A stretch of 64,000 nucleotides of DNA, taken from assembly GCA_032622095.1 (NCBI GenBank), contig CP136065.1, positions 111,145,195-111,209,194 on the forward strand, in the 5' to 3' direction. Each line of letters starts with the position of its first letter. Position 1 is the stretch's first letter. The notes under the pieces were generated by a model, which had not been told where the DNA came from, ran no database searches, and was given only the letters and a program-made list of their open reading frames with translations. This DNA is from Siphonodentalium dalli (lineage: Eukaryota > Mollusca > Scaphopoda > Gadilida > Siphonodentaliidae). The translations under genes and the position numbers were made by a program. Of this stretch, positions 11,851 to 25,171 are shown piece by piece.

Positions 11851-12011
11851 ATAAGGATTAACTGTCATGTGGACTATTTTTATGGAGATGTAACCGTGAG
11901 GTAAGCGGTCATAACGTGTATGTAAAACCCTTCAGGTTTTACACAAGTTATGTCCACTTACCTCACGGTTACATCTCCATAAAAACATTCCACATGACAG
12001 TTAATCCTTAT
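11851..12011. repeat. Foldback palindrome, copy 2
   Basis: Second copy of the palindrome at 3243-3424, with the same arm start (GGATTAACTGTCATGTGG) and the same ~40 nt leader upstream (11806-11850). The right arm has lost ~25 nt near the loop compared with copy 1. Confidence 0.8.
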
Positions 12012-12599
12012 TTCAGTGTTTCACTTCTTTGCAATGTTCAATCATGTTGCTTTGTCTGGTTACTTGTGCACTGAATATTAGGATCTAGTATGGTTACTGA
12101 CAATATAACCATACCGGAATGAATTATGATGCAGCACCGAGATTTCGTGTTAAATCGTAGAAAGTCTCGAAAAGTTTACAGGTACATTTTAGGCACGTGG
12201 CGTAGACGTGGTCACTCGACGCTGCTGTCATTTCTGTAGCGGGGAAAGTAATCAAGACATTTAGGTTATCGAGAAATAACTTTAAAAGCTAAACAAGTGA
12301 CAACCAATGGTTTTACACTATTATGTGGATTGCCAGCTTATGGTTGAATTATATTTTCTTATTCAATCCAACAAAATGTTTTTCCCACACCGATTACATC
12401 AAAAACCTTAAATATTTCATAGGGGAAACAATTAGTTTAATGTATTAGATTTTGGTTAAATATCGTATTATAGGTTGAACAACACAGTTTTCAAAGATAT
12501 AAATGTTTATAAAAATAGTTTTATAAACGAGCACGCGTACATGTGGGTCTGTGGTGTATATCAAGTCACAAACATACAAAGGTGTGGCGACATAGATAC

Positions 12600-13855
12600 C
12601 CCTCCAGCCAACTATGGTCAAAATTTTCAACACAATATTATTTGGAAATTTCACACCAACAATAGGTTGAAATATATCTAGTAGTTACATATTCTAACCA
12701 ATAATGTATGTGGGATCTGTTGTTATAGACCATCGGTTTAATATATCTTACTATACGGAGAAATAAAGTATTTCTCTCAACACAACGGACGGCACAAATT
12801 TTGTCATAAGCTTTATCTGCAGCATGTCATCCATGAAACCAACATAATTATTATATACTTTTAATATAACTTATTTTAGGTTGATAATCTGCGACTCCAT
12901 GCAAATCATAGTATGCGGACAATGGTACAAATACTCAATACTTGTCATGTGTACGCTCATTAACAAGTGTTTTCACACTGGGGTGCAAATAATTCACTGA
13001 TTGGCTTGATGCACTGATGGCAGATATTTTCTACCCATTGATAGTCACATTAATTTTGAGACAGTTGCTGGCTCTTTGTCTATGCACGCAATGCTTTAGA
13101 CATTAGTTACATCACGACAAGTTGACGTATATATGCAAACTTAGGTCATTGTACAGGATACACACAATTCCATCATTTCTATAACCATTTTCCCGATTAG
13201 TCTGTCAACCATCTAGCATTATGAACAGTGTGATGACAGTTATAGTCCTACCATTGGTAGCCACAATAATGTTTGATACAGTTTCTCGCTCTTTTCCCAT
13301 GCACACAATGATCTAGGCATTAGTTACATCAAGACAAGTTTATTTATTTCAGTTTTACATTTCTCAGAGCTTGTTTCCGAAGGGTATCGGGAAGGATTTT
13401 TTTCACCCCACTGCAACATGCCATAGCTTAATGTCATCTCCAATATTGTTTGGAAATTTCACACCAACAATAGGTTGAAATTGATCTAGTAGTTTCATTT
13501 TTAACAGTAATGCATGTGGGATTTGTTGTTATAGACCAATGGTTTAATATACCATATTATACGGAGAAATAATTTATTTCTCTCAACATAATGGACGGCA
13601 ATTTGCGTAGTATACGCTTATCTTCAGCATGTTATCCCTAAAAACAGCATATTATCTGCTTATAATATAACTTATTTTTGGTAGAAAATCGACTTACAAT
13701 CGCCACATTTTGAGTCGATAGTGTGCTCAAAATGATAAGGCGACTCCAAGCAGATCATTATGTGCGGACAATGGCACAAAGAAATCCACTCAATAATTTT
13801 CGGGTGTACGCTGTTTAACATGTGTTTTCACTCTGGTCGCTCAATAAAACGAAAT
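12600..13855 (+). repeat. Diverged ~370-410 bp direct repeat
   Basis: About 12625-12990 and 13440-13850 align over their length, sharing GGAAATTTCACACCAACAAT, TACGGAGAAATAA, TTTCTCTCAACA and TGTGTTTTCAC. The second copy has an extra ~50 nt near 13690. Between them a shorter pair (about 13045-13110 and 13265-13340, sharing CATTAGTTACATCA) repeats at ~215 nt spacing. No coding frame is kept, so this looks like an old local duplication. Confidence 0.65.
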
Positions 13856-14631
13856 AACGGGTAAGATTCTATTATTTGCTTATTTCAGAATTAATCACGT
13901 TATGTACCTACCTATTGCATATTATAGGTGGGTTATGTGCGTATTTATTGGGGGGATATGTTGTTATATTAGCTCAATATTGCTGGAAGGTTTCCTGACC
14001 AAATACTATGAGAATGTGTGGTGTTTGTGGTCCCTTGTTGTAACGACACACCATATAGTAATCTCTTACTTTCTACAGGTATAAATGGTTGGCTCCCCGA
14101 AATAGATTCATACTCAATAATGCAGTATGTTTTCTGTGTACAAATATTGCCTGTCCTAACAAACTCTCTATCGACCTTCTTACCTCAAATACAGTTTTTT
14201 TTCTAAAGCACTTCTGTTTTTACATACTAAGAACATGGGCTATGGGGCAACTTTGATTAATAACGTACTCGCTATATGACGTACAGGATGTATGTATTCG
14301 CGAATGTATTGTTAAATAATGTAACTGTTATAACAACGTTAATTTGTATCGATATTTAGCTGTGAACAATGGCTGGGGCACTATTGAAGATGTTATTGTG
14401 GGAAGGCAGTGCATAATACAACAGCTAGCCTTGCTAATAAAGTATGTCTCAGTTGGAATGTAGACTAAATGTCGTATTTCGAAGTACCGGCCGTGTATTT
14501 AATCCGATGTGTAGTTTTTTTTTACCCGAATTTAGTGGCTTTCTGTAGTGGTGAATGAAAATATTCAGTGATAAGCCGCAGTTTTTATAATTTGAAGGAT
14601 TAATTGTTTTAATACTTTAATTTAAAGGTAC
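13856..14631. other. Stretch with nothing recognised
   Basis: Two overlapping open frames (13902-14206, plus strand) are hydrophobic and match no family I know. Probably non-coding. Confidence 0.35.
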
Positions 14632-15121
14632 GGTTGGCCTTGGCGGTGGGTATCCTGTGAAAATATTTCCACCCGTCAAAAACCACCACAAACAGAAAGA
14701 ACATCAAAATGTAGACAGACTTTGTCCGTATACAAATAAGAAATATCGCATAAACAGTATGTTATTGTCATATATTTGACCATTGTTATGTAAACAAAAG
14801 CACAAAAAGTTACTTTTCTGGTGTTTGTTTATATTATGATGGTAAACATAAAGAGCGCTTTGTTGGTGAATTCCTGATATGGAACTAATAAAGAGCGTTT
14901 ATGCCATTTGTGTGTGATTAGCCAGTAGCATTGTGCTGTCTTCTGTAACACAACCAGGCTCTTGCTTAGGTAAAATATAGTAGGTCTTTATGATAACATG
15001 CTGTTTACGCGATGGTCATGGTATATATGAACGAAACTGTTTGCGTTTTAATGTTTTTCTGTTTACGGCGATTGGAACAAATATGAATATTTTCGACTAC
15101 TAAGGCCACACGTGCCTTTAA
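14632..15121 (+). mobile_element. TTAA MITE family A
   Basis: 490 bp flanked by TTAA on both sides, with imperfect terminal repeats AGGTACGGTTGGCCTTGG and, at the other end, CCACACGTGCCT. No ORF. It holds the tripartite ATAAAGAGCG module at 14848-14897. Highly similar copies occur at 42174-42675, 44031-44532 and, inverted, 40145-40645. TTAA targets are used by piggyBac and Kolobok transposases, so mobilisation by one of these is likely. Confidence 0.8.
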
Positions 15122-16599
15122 ATGAAGTGCTATATTCATGAAACCAGTATATTATATATATACATAATAGTAGGATCTTAATTGTGTTACCTTTTCTGGC
15201 TATCGGTTTCTTGTATATAGTACAGTAGCATACATTGTGCACCTTCTTAAATTCTGTAACATTTTTAGGACAAAGGGACAGCAGACGCCCGAGACGGTTG
15301 CGTGACATGGAGCGTTAGTCGGGAATGTCAGTCAACAGCTAAATCAACTATTCAACGATTTCGCTGACACCGAGGGCAGGTACAATGCCAAACGGAAACA
15401 TAACCACAACGAAGATGTCCTCCTGATGGTAAAATGTCTCACCACATCCTCCTTGTTTTGTCATCAGGAAGGGCGTGTGCTTCGGGGTTACACGAAACGG
15501 TACGACACAAGTATGCATATGTCTGAATACAGATCAGTTGGTATATTTCGTGCAAGGCTAATGTAAAATACTAGATTCATTGTCAATGAAATTCACCCAT
15601 AATATCTTGCACTCGATGCATGAAAATCCAGCAACATTGTACGTTCGCCATATATTTACTTTCCTCATCGTGTCTGTCCCAAGTATTCATTTAAGTGAAC
15701 TATTGTCTTGGGCCGGGCTTTGTTTGTAATTGACTGGACATGTACTTATCCGTGGAACAAACCGCTGGTACTAGTAAAAAAAGGACAATGAGTTGAACAA
15801 AATCAGAAGAATGGTTGGCGGTGCTTGCCATGCATATTGACAAATATTATCAAATGCGACGTTTTTCAAGAGTCTAGAGTGCACCAAGTTGAATCTATTT
15901 GTTTTTGTCTTCCAAAATTTTCTCTTTTGATGGCGACTCAAAATCTGAATCACATTAGTATTTGTTGACACCATATACTTTTCTGTTCATTGTAAACCCA
16001 ATGAATACGTACCTGTATTGAACAGTATGCTGATGCGTGACCGAGTCTTAATGAACGATTATCGATCTCTTTCAAGATACGTTTCATATAGTTTCTCTGA
16101 TATACAATAATAAACATGGATCGAAGACACATTAGATACCGCTGTCATGGACTATGCTTCACGAATTTGTGAATGGATGAAAATATTATCGGAAACTTTC
16201 AACAAATATGAATCAATGCATACGAATTGTGAAATGACGAAGAGCATGAATGTGTATGAACTACTATTTTATCAGTAGAAAATGGTAATGACTAAATATA
16301 TGTTATATTTAATGATATTTAAATGAGAAGTGTGAAAATTTAAGACAGGTGTCAGGAAATTATCGTAATGTTCACGAACATAGCAGAACGTACCCGGAAG
16401 TAAAATTACCGAGTTTGTAAAATGCAAGAGTAATTTCAACTGATTACTGTCGAAATCCGGTAAAATATTAGAACAAGGCTATAATATTTTATAAATTAGA
16501 ACAAGGCTATAATATTTTATAAAGTACTGACTTATATGGATAACTTAATCATTGCGCTTAAGCGTAAATTATGATTAACGAAATTGTTTGCGCTTAAGG
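15122..16599. other. Stretch with nothing recognised
   Basis: AT-rich, with no convincing exon. One 30 nt phrase ending in GGCTATAATATTTTATAAA is duplicated in tandem at about 16470-16525. No gene called. Confidence 0.4.
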
Positions 16600-17849
16600 C
16601 TCAATTCAATATTAAATGTGAATTTGGCCTCCCACAGTAAACCACATACAGCTCCTCGTATTCAGATAGCTTAAATTCACTGTCTTCTTGATCTGTACCC
16701 ATGGTATGAGGATGCATAGGTTAAATAGTGGTTGAAACTCAGCTTACACTGAAAATACAATTAGTTGAGTTGATAAATTAGCAGAAAACGGTATGGCGAT
16801 AATATAATACAGATAATACAAGTGCTGAAGTATTAATCATTGGACACGCTCGGATATTAACATCGTCATTTTGTTGTATTTATAAATTTATTTTATTGTG
16901 CATGTAAAGGGTTATTAAATGCTAGCATGTTCGCTATAAGAATGTCAGAAACAAATGAAGAGAGGGAACGGCTATATTTATTCTCAAATTTGATCATGAT
17001 CTATTATTATTGTGGCCAATGTTGGGATTAGGGGGAAGAAAAATATTGTTCTTAATTTTCTTAATTAAAGCTCAAACCTTTAGAGTATACAGCCCTCGTC
17101 CTGTCCATGACCCTCAGTTCTTCCTTCTACGACATACATTTCGTCTTGTCTTTCCAGAACATCGGTCTGCAGCTTTTGGTTTCGAATTGTTATATTTATG
17201 ACCCAATATTGGTACGTTTGTGGCCCTTGCCATATGGTGCAACCTCCAACCCACATCAACCAGGGTTGCTAATACAGAATGTAAGACACATACAGCTCGT
17301 CTTCTCAAGCTAGCGTAAATTCACTGACTAATGGGTATATCTATACCCATGGTATGGGGATGCATAGGTCAAAGCGTGTTCGTTACTCAATTTACAATGG
17401 AAATATAATTAGTCATGTTAGAAGTTCTAAATTCCTATACTGAGTGGACAAGTTATTGAAATAATAATTCATGGGAAATGTTCAGATAATAAGTTCAACA
17501 AGACCATTTATTTAAAGCTATAAATATATATATTTAGTATGGATCGAGTTAATTGCTGGGATATTTGTTAAATGAATGTCAGAAACAAACGACGGAAGTG
17601 AATGCCTAAATGTATTGCGTAGCATGGTGTAGCATATAGTAGCTCTATTAGTATAAACTGTACATTCATTCCATAATATTTCACATCACACACACCTCCA
17701 CTACCCTGGAAAAGGGACATGTCATGGGAGAAATGGGTTTAATTGACACCATGCCTGTGTTGTCAAAGCATAGTTGATAAAAAGAGTTATTGGTTATTCT
17801 CAAAATCCACCTTTTGGTCGCAGATCTACACTCCAGATATGATGGCCAG

Positions 17850-19026
17850 GGTTGGGGTAATCGTAATCAGTAATTATAATCAAAGTAATCGATTATAAAA
17901 TTTTGAGTAATCATCTGTAATCAGTAATCATGACATTTCTTGATTACAAGTAATCGTAATCGTAATCGATTACTTTCAAATGTACCTGTAATCATGATTA
18001 CATGTTGATTACTTTTTGAATACTTTTACTAAAATATCCATATGGATGGCTATTGGATACTCATAGTCTCATACTGTGGTACTATGGAGTGTACAAAGAT
18101 ACATACAACATATTAGAAAGTTAATACAATTTTGTCATGTCTTATGTTAGTGGTAGTGTGTATGTACATTCTGGCAGTGGACACAGATGACAACACACAA
18201 TTGTTGAATAAGCATGAATAGCAATAAACTTGTGATACAGACAAATGAAATGTTCTAATATGAATAAATAGGGCAGCCAACTTCAATTAAGATTAAATTG
18301 AATTGGGATTGCTGCAGACAATGGCTGTAAAGTCACACTCGTACAATAGGGCTAATTAACTGAACAAAGAAGGTGTGAAGTACATCGGTAGACCTAATTA
18401 GCTGGTTTGTCATTTACTGCACCCATGGAGTTAAGCCTAATTTAATCCTCATCAGGATTAACAACGGATGGTCATCAAATAAATCTTAATGTTATCTTCA
18501 TTGTGTTGGGTGTTGAATCTAACAGAACATGCAAATATTTTATAATTGTTTCTGGTGATATTTTCATAAATATTATGCGTTCGTTTGAATGCATGTAAGA
18601 AAATTAAAAATATATTAAAAATTATTTACATAAATAAATACAAATAATACATAATGTATTCCCAATAAGTTGGTGCATAACTTCATGATGAAACCTTTCC
18701 AAAACATGTAAATGTAAAAAAAAGGTTTTAATGTTTTTTGCTTGCATCTTTCTATTGTTTCAGTCGTTTCTTGTTTCCATGTTATGCAGTGATGTCTTTA
18801 TTCAATCATATTAGACATGCTAATTTGAATTATTTCATTATTTATTCCTATGCGATCAAAATGGTTGGAAACCAACAATTGTAATCACATGTAATCAAAA
18901 AGTAATCGATTACATTTACTAAAGTAATTGTAATCGTAATCGATTACATTGGAAAAAATGTAATCATGTAAATCAAAAGTAATTGTAATCGTAATCGATT
19001 ACATTGGTATGTAATCGCCCCAAACC
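17850..19026. mobile_element. 1.18 kb inverted-repeat element with TAATCG arrays
   Basis: Starts GGTTGGGGTAATCG and ends GTAATCGCCCCAAACC, flanked by the 7 bp duplication TGGCCAG (17843-17849 and 19027-19033) inside a family E unit whose sequence continues across the insertion. Both ends carry dense degenerate arrays of TAATCG/GATTAC words, the middle is AT-rich, and no ORF is present. Ends of the form CAGGGTTGGGG with a 7-8 bp duplication suggest a non-autonomous hAT-like element, though the exact border is ambiguous by two bases. Confidence 0.7.
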
Positions 19027-20194
19027 TGGCCAGCATTGAGATCTGATAATTATTGACTGAAACATTTAAATAAAGACCCAACAGCTGTAGGGTTGCAAAT
19101 TGAACACATCGAAATACCTTTGTGTTATGGATGTACATCTGAACTCTTATAACATATAGTAGTGGGAGTAGACGCTAGTCCTAATTAAAGAGAAAATATC
19201 TATTTGCCATAATATGGTTCCTGATTAACTATCATTATTAAAAACTGACATGTACTCATGTGTGAGATTTAAGTAGTTGTTGATGGTTGATTTTAGTACC
19301 ATTTTACATTAAACTTAGAACGTAAAGTAAGTTTTCCTGATATTTCTAATTCGATTTTATTTTACAAGATATGTATCGTATTTCTTTTTGCTATTATTGT
19401 GATGAGTTACTCTTAACCCAATTTAATTGAAATACTGTAAAGTACACGTTTTTGAAAGGTGCAGTTTATGTATACATGGATCATGACACCGTGGCTGTGC
19501 TGTTAAAGCCTTAAGTTGATAAACAGGCATTTCGTATTTTATTGGTTCCAGGTTCATATAACGAGAGGTGCCCTGGGAAATCACAAAGTTTTTGGTGGAA
19601 AAGATGGCAGACATCCATTTCATCAAGGTTTTAGTCCCCCATCATTAAAATGTAAACTAGTCGATGAACATAGAGCTGCAGACTATGGTGTCGGATTGTT
19701 ATATTTAGCACCCCATATCGGTTCTTTTGTGGCCCTTGCCATATGGCGCAATTACCAACCCGATTCAACCAATATGAGTAATAAACCAAGGTAAGCGAGA
19801 TACAGCTCCTCTTTTCCAGATAGTTTAAATTCACTGTCTGAATATGTACCCATGATGTTGGGGATGCGTACGTCAAATAGTGGTTGGTGCTCAATTTACA
19901 ATGGAAATATAATTAGTTATGATGGAAGTTCTAAACTCCCTTTCTATACTGAATGGATAAATTAGCAGACTATTATATGATGATACTATAATTCAGATAC
20001 TACAAGTACTGAAGTATTAATTCGTGGGAAATGTTCAGATAATAAGTTCACCGTGGTTATTTTGTTGAACGTATAAATTTATTTATTTAGTATGGAAAGG
20101 GCTAAATGCTGGCATGTTTGTTAAATGAATGTCAGAATCAAATGAAGGGAGGGGATGCCTATATATGTATCGTCTATCAATTCACAAAAAGTTG

Positions 20195-20525
20195 ATAAAT
20201 AGAGGATCTCACATGAGTTACTATTTTATACGGAATTTATCAACCGAGTTCACTAAATTCGATTTGAGCAGAGGTTTACCGAGGCTCAAATAGAATTTAG
20301 AGGACGAGGTTGATAAATTACGTATAAAATAGGACGAGTGTGAGATACCTTTTATCACATGATCAAATAAACCCGAAGCAACGCGAAATATTCATCGAAA
20401 ACAACAATCATAAACTACAGCGATCGCAAGTTATTTGAAGAACGCCGTGACGTCATCGCACGCGCTGATATTAAACGTGTCTATTACCGATAATTATGAA
20501 ACTGCTTTTATGGCCAAATTATGTG
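20195..20525. mobile_element. Hairpin-forming insertion in repeat E
   Basis: Interrupts repeat E. Arms of about 40 nt (GATCTCACATGAGTTACTAT near 20207, and the complementary stretch ending GTGTGAGATACC near 20350) surround GAGCAGAGGTTTACCGAGGC. It is followed by ~170 nt with several CG dinucleotides and the TGACGTCATCG motif. Probably a MITE. Ends are not defined. Confidence 0.45.
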
Positions 20526-20952
20526 ATAAACAGATATCTGTAACAATAGAGTTATTGGTTATTTTAAAAATAATTTCGATTGCAAAGATCTACACTTGAG
20601 ATGTGATGATCAACATTGAGATCTAATAATCATTAATTGAAATATTTAAACAAGGAGTTAAAACATTTAACACATGAATGCCCGTGTTACTGATGTCCAT
20701 GGACAAAAACTAACAACACACAGTAGTTGGAGAGAGGGAATATATGCTAGTGCTAACTTAAGAAAAATATTAAATACTGCCATGCACTCATGTATGGGAT
20801 TTAAGTAGTTTTTTATGGTTGCTTTTAGTACCATTTTACATTAAACTTAGAACGTAAAGTAAGTATTCCTGTTATTTCCAGATGGATTTTGTTTTACAAA
20901 ATATGTATGGAATCTCTTTTTTGCTATTATTGTGTTGAAGTATTTAAAACTA

Positions 20953-21953
20953 TTAACACGTTGAGTGCCGGAAATCAATTAGTAATCTCGCCAGTTTGCC
21001 AAATCGTGGCAAGATATATACCTCTAGTAGACCATAATTTGGCTTCAATGAAACAAGAATTGGATGACGTCGCGACTTTAGATGACAGAAACGGCGATTG
21101 ATAGTACTACGAGATAACTCGTAGCCGGCAATGGCGGAAGGAATTTGGGTATTCCCACCACCAGTGCCAACTACGAGTTATCTCGTAGACACAACTGGAC
21201 ACGTTTGAGCAACAAATATGAAGCAGAATGTAACACAAACAAGTTATTTTGGTGGTAAGCATATGTATGGAGGTGCGTGTGTCCTTGTGGTGGTTATAGC
21301 TCGTTATATAGTTATATTATGGCTGATGCACGCTGGAGCAAATTATACTTGTATGAGCATGCATTGCTACACACGGTGAATCCGTCGTGGAATCGGGTAA
21401 ACTTGTTTCCTGTGAGGATGAGTTTATTTCGTCCATGCAGTAATGACTACGAGCATGCATCTTTACGAGCATGCATATTCTGTTGTATCGGGCATTGTAA
21501 GTTATCTACCATTTAGCCTGATTTAGGACTATGCTATAGGGTGCCAAAGTACAGCCCAAAATAATAGTGTAGGAAGAATTGTTAGCACAAAATTAAAGTA
21601 ACCATGCAATAGTAGCCAAATAGATCCCTGTACATTCAGGAGTGTGCTACATGTAACGATTCCATATAATCTATCCGTCTGTAAATAAGTTACCCTTTAC
21701 ACTAAACCTCTATGCTGCACAAAACTATTTATCCGTACATACATGCAGAACAGTTCGATGTGCTGATGTGCTGATGGTGCTCATTCTGTTGAACAATGGA
21801 AGGAGAGCCACACTATTTATTTGATAAAAGCACTGTTCTGATGTCCCGATGCGGGTTTTCGTGGTGTATCGACCTATTCCACTGCTTCCATTTGTCAGTT
21901 ACACGACATGGAAACCACTACGAGATAACTCGTAGTGGCACTCAACGTGTTAA
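20953..21953. mobile_element. piggyBac-like non-autonomous element
   Basis: TTAA at 20953-20956 and 21950-21953 with inverted ends CACGTTGAGTGCC / GGCACTCAACGTG. Removing it restores the repeat E sequence ACTATTAACCCAAT. The near-palindrome CTACGAGATAACTCGTAG recurs near both ends (about 21106, 21168 and 21916). The TTAA target and CACGTTGAGTGCC-type ends fit the piggyBac superfamily. Two open frames inside (20889-21101 and 21277-21516) do not look like transposase. Confidence 0.7.
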
Positions 21954-23589
21954 CCCAATAATATTGGAACTGTTGTAAAATATAAGGTTTTGAATGGTTT
22001 TTGTACATGGGTCATGAACTGATCAATCAAAACTGAGTTGGCGACCACCCTGACATTTAATATTTGTTTTATTGGACTGGAATATAAACTGCTTTTTACA
22101 AAATATGATTGGAATTTCGTTTTGCTATTATTGTGATGAAGTGTTTGAAGCAATTAACCAATTTAATTGGAACTACTGTACAATATAAGTTTTTGACATA
22201 TTTTTATATACATGGATCATGAACTGATTAATAAAAAATGAGTTGGCGACCAACCTGACATTTAATATTTGTTTTTATTGGACTGGAATATAAACTGCTT
22301 TACTGTTCACTGTATCATGGGAATCTGGTGTTATATCGTACAATTAAAAAATTAACTCAACATTATGACACAAACTAAACTCCCTCAAGATGATTGGATT
22401 ATGAGAAATTATTGATTCGACATTGAAACACCACCTATTTGGCAAGCGGACAAGTTTCTTTGAGATTATGAATTACGGCGCTTTAACTTATGTGACACAC
22501 ATGTGTATGAAGAGGAGGCCATTTCCCAACGTGGTCACCAGTCCAATGTCCAGTTAGAATGTTCATGCCTAAACTGATTTAGAGTATACAATCCTCATAC
22601 TGTCCAAGACCCCCAAAGTGCTCCCCTTTACGACAGACCTTTCCTCTTTTACTGGTTCGAGATGCCCAGGGAGCAAACAATGTTTTTGGTGGTACAGATG
22701 GCTGATATCCATGCCATCAAGCTTAAGAGTCCCCGTCACTAAAATATAAACTAGTCGGTGAACATTCGTATGCAGCTTATGGTGTCGAATTCTCAAATGT
22801 TTGACCCAATATCAGTTCGTGTGTGGCCCTTGCCATATGGTGCTATCTCCAACCCGCTTCACCAATGGGGTAATGCAACATACAAGGCACACACAGCTCA
22901 TCTCCTCCAGCTTGAATTCACTGTATGCTGGATCTATACCCATGATATGAGGATGCATATGTAAACTAGTGGTTGGTACTTAATTTATAAAGGAATTATA
23001 AATAGTGATGTTGGAAGTTCAAAACTACATTTCTATACTGAGTGGTTAAATCAGCAGGCATTTGAATGGAGATATATATATATATATAATGCAGATAATA
23101 CAAGTACTGAAGCATTAATTCATGGGAAATGTTCCGATAATAAGTTCAACGTGGTTATTTTGTTGAACATGATGTGGTAAGGAAAGGGTTAAATGCTGTA
23201 TTTTTTTTAAATGAATGTGAGAAACAAATACGCGGAGGGGATGCCTATATTTATTGTCTAAAGCATAAAGTTGATAAACAGATATTTGCAACCATAGAGT
23301 TAATTGCAAAATACACTTTTAATTGCAAAGACACTATAGGTCTCAGCTGCCACGTGAGAAGTGGTTCGCATTCAGTTTTGGACACGGTGCGCATTCGCCA
23401 ATGTCATTGTGCGCGCCTGCAATTTGACAACAAATGGACGACACGTTGCAGAAAATGGTAAGTATCTCTATCGTTATCAAGGATATAATATATGTGTGAG
23501 CGTTCATCGATAGTTGTTGCTATATATAACACTAGCTGGGTACCCGTCCTGACGAAGAGAGTCGTTGTGTTTTTTTTTTTACACCAACA

Positions 23590-24140
23590 CCCCAAAAATG
23601 GTGGAAATCGGCCCAGCGGATACCGATATACAGATTCAAGGTCATTTGAAAGGTCACGGCGCTACCCGTTGAAAATGTTTGGCTACCCGAATCATCCCTA
23701 CCTACGAAATTTCATCCCGATCGTCCCATCGGATCCTGAGATAGAGAGTCAAGGTCAGGCCGCACGGGCATCCGGGGGTGACGAAATTGCTCAGCGCCTC
23801 ATACTACCCGTTTCCACCAAATTTCCAACACCCCAAAAATGGGGGAAATCGCCCCAGCGGATCCTGAGATACGGTTTCAAGGTCATTTGAAAGGTAAAGG
23901 TCACGCCGCACGGACATCCGGGCGTGACGAAATCGGTCGGCGCCTTACACTGCCCCCGCATACCAAATTTGGTCCAAATCGGCCCCTGCAGGAGCCGAGA
24001 TATAGGTTGAAGGTCACCGGTTTGAAGGCGAAGGTCACGCCGCACGGACAAATGGATGGGCCTATGTTGGTCCTCATGTAATACTACGTGCCCGTACCAA
24101 GTTTCGTCGAGTCCATCGCGGCCACACAGACACAAACTTT
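23590..24140 (+). repeat. GC-rich imperfect tandem repeat
   Basis: Three diverged units share AAATCGGCCC, CGGATCCTGAGATA, TCAAGGTCATTTGAAAGG and CACGCCGCACGGACATCCGG. They start near 23592, 23833 and 23963. The stretch is far richer in GC than its surroundings. Open frames run through it on both strands because of the composition, and I take them as shadows, not genes. Confidence 0.6.
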
Positions 24141-25171
24141 CCTCAAATATTTATTAGAATACAAACCATTCACTGGACCAATATTCGTCGGCCAAACTTC
24201 GAAATATCGAACCGATCAGTAGGATTTGGTAGCTATATTCCCAGTGTCTGTTTTTAAATGCTATATTTACTACAAAAAGCACACTTTATTAGCTGATGTT
24301 TGCTAATATTTCAAAGAGACGAGTTCTGCTTGTCCCAACGCGTTATGAAATGTCAAATATATCAAAGTATCGCACCATGTGTATCTTTTAGTTGCAAGTC
24401 AAGCATGCCCAGTGCGCATTTTATGATGCTAAGGTTCGCATTCTGCAAACTGTGATAGGCCCCAGTGCGCGTTTTGAATAGCTCTGGCAGCCGAAATGGG
24501 GCAACACGTATCGGAATCATGTGGAATGTTTCAAAATGAGCCATACCTGAGTAATAAATATATATTCCGATCAATTGTGGACACATTTGTTCCTAAGCGG
24601 ATACTTTATGACACTTTATACTTTAATTGTTCGTATATATACTATAGCTCTTGTATGCCGAGTTTATGAATATTTTGATACGCCCGTTAGAACAAATCGG
24701 TCGTATTATGTAAATGGGTTGTCCGTCCGTCCGATTTTGGTTTCCGGGTGAATCGAGTGAACTGAACCAAATTTGGTATACATATCAAATTCAAATATAG
24801 GTTCTGTCTACACCCCCACTATACTTCAGAAACGGGCGTATTATGCCACGCCCCGACGGTGTGCTCTTGTTGGCACATGTATTGGTAATGTGATCTCAAG
24901 CCTCTTCGTGTCCAGAATATAACCGTAATTATGGCTTGTGTGGTTAGAACATTGTTTTATAAGTTTCATGCATGGACCAACATGAATGGGAAGACCAGGA
25001 AGGGGTAATAACTTGTGATTTCTTCAGTTGTGTATCAAGCATATTTCGAGTTATGTAGTTTTACAATTTAGTTATATGCACGTTCCTGTGGGTAATGTTA
25101 AACTATTTTTAGCTTGTTAAAATGACACATACCTCTCATATACCAATTCCCTGTATTATTTTATTTTTCAG

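Noticed and set aside
17000-17320. Open frames at 17010-17313 on both strands
   Set aside because: They fall inside repeat E and are not conserved in the other E units.
23492-24135. Long open frames on both strands (132, 114 and 80 codons)
   Set aside because: They lie in a GC-rich tandem repeat; overlapping frames on both strands follow from composition, and no motif is recognisable.
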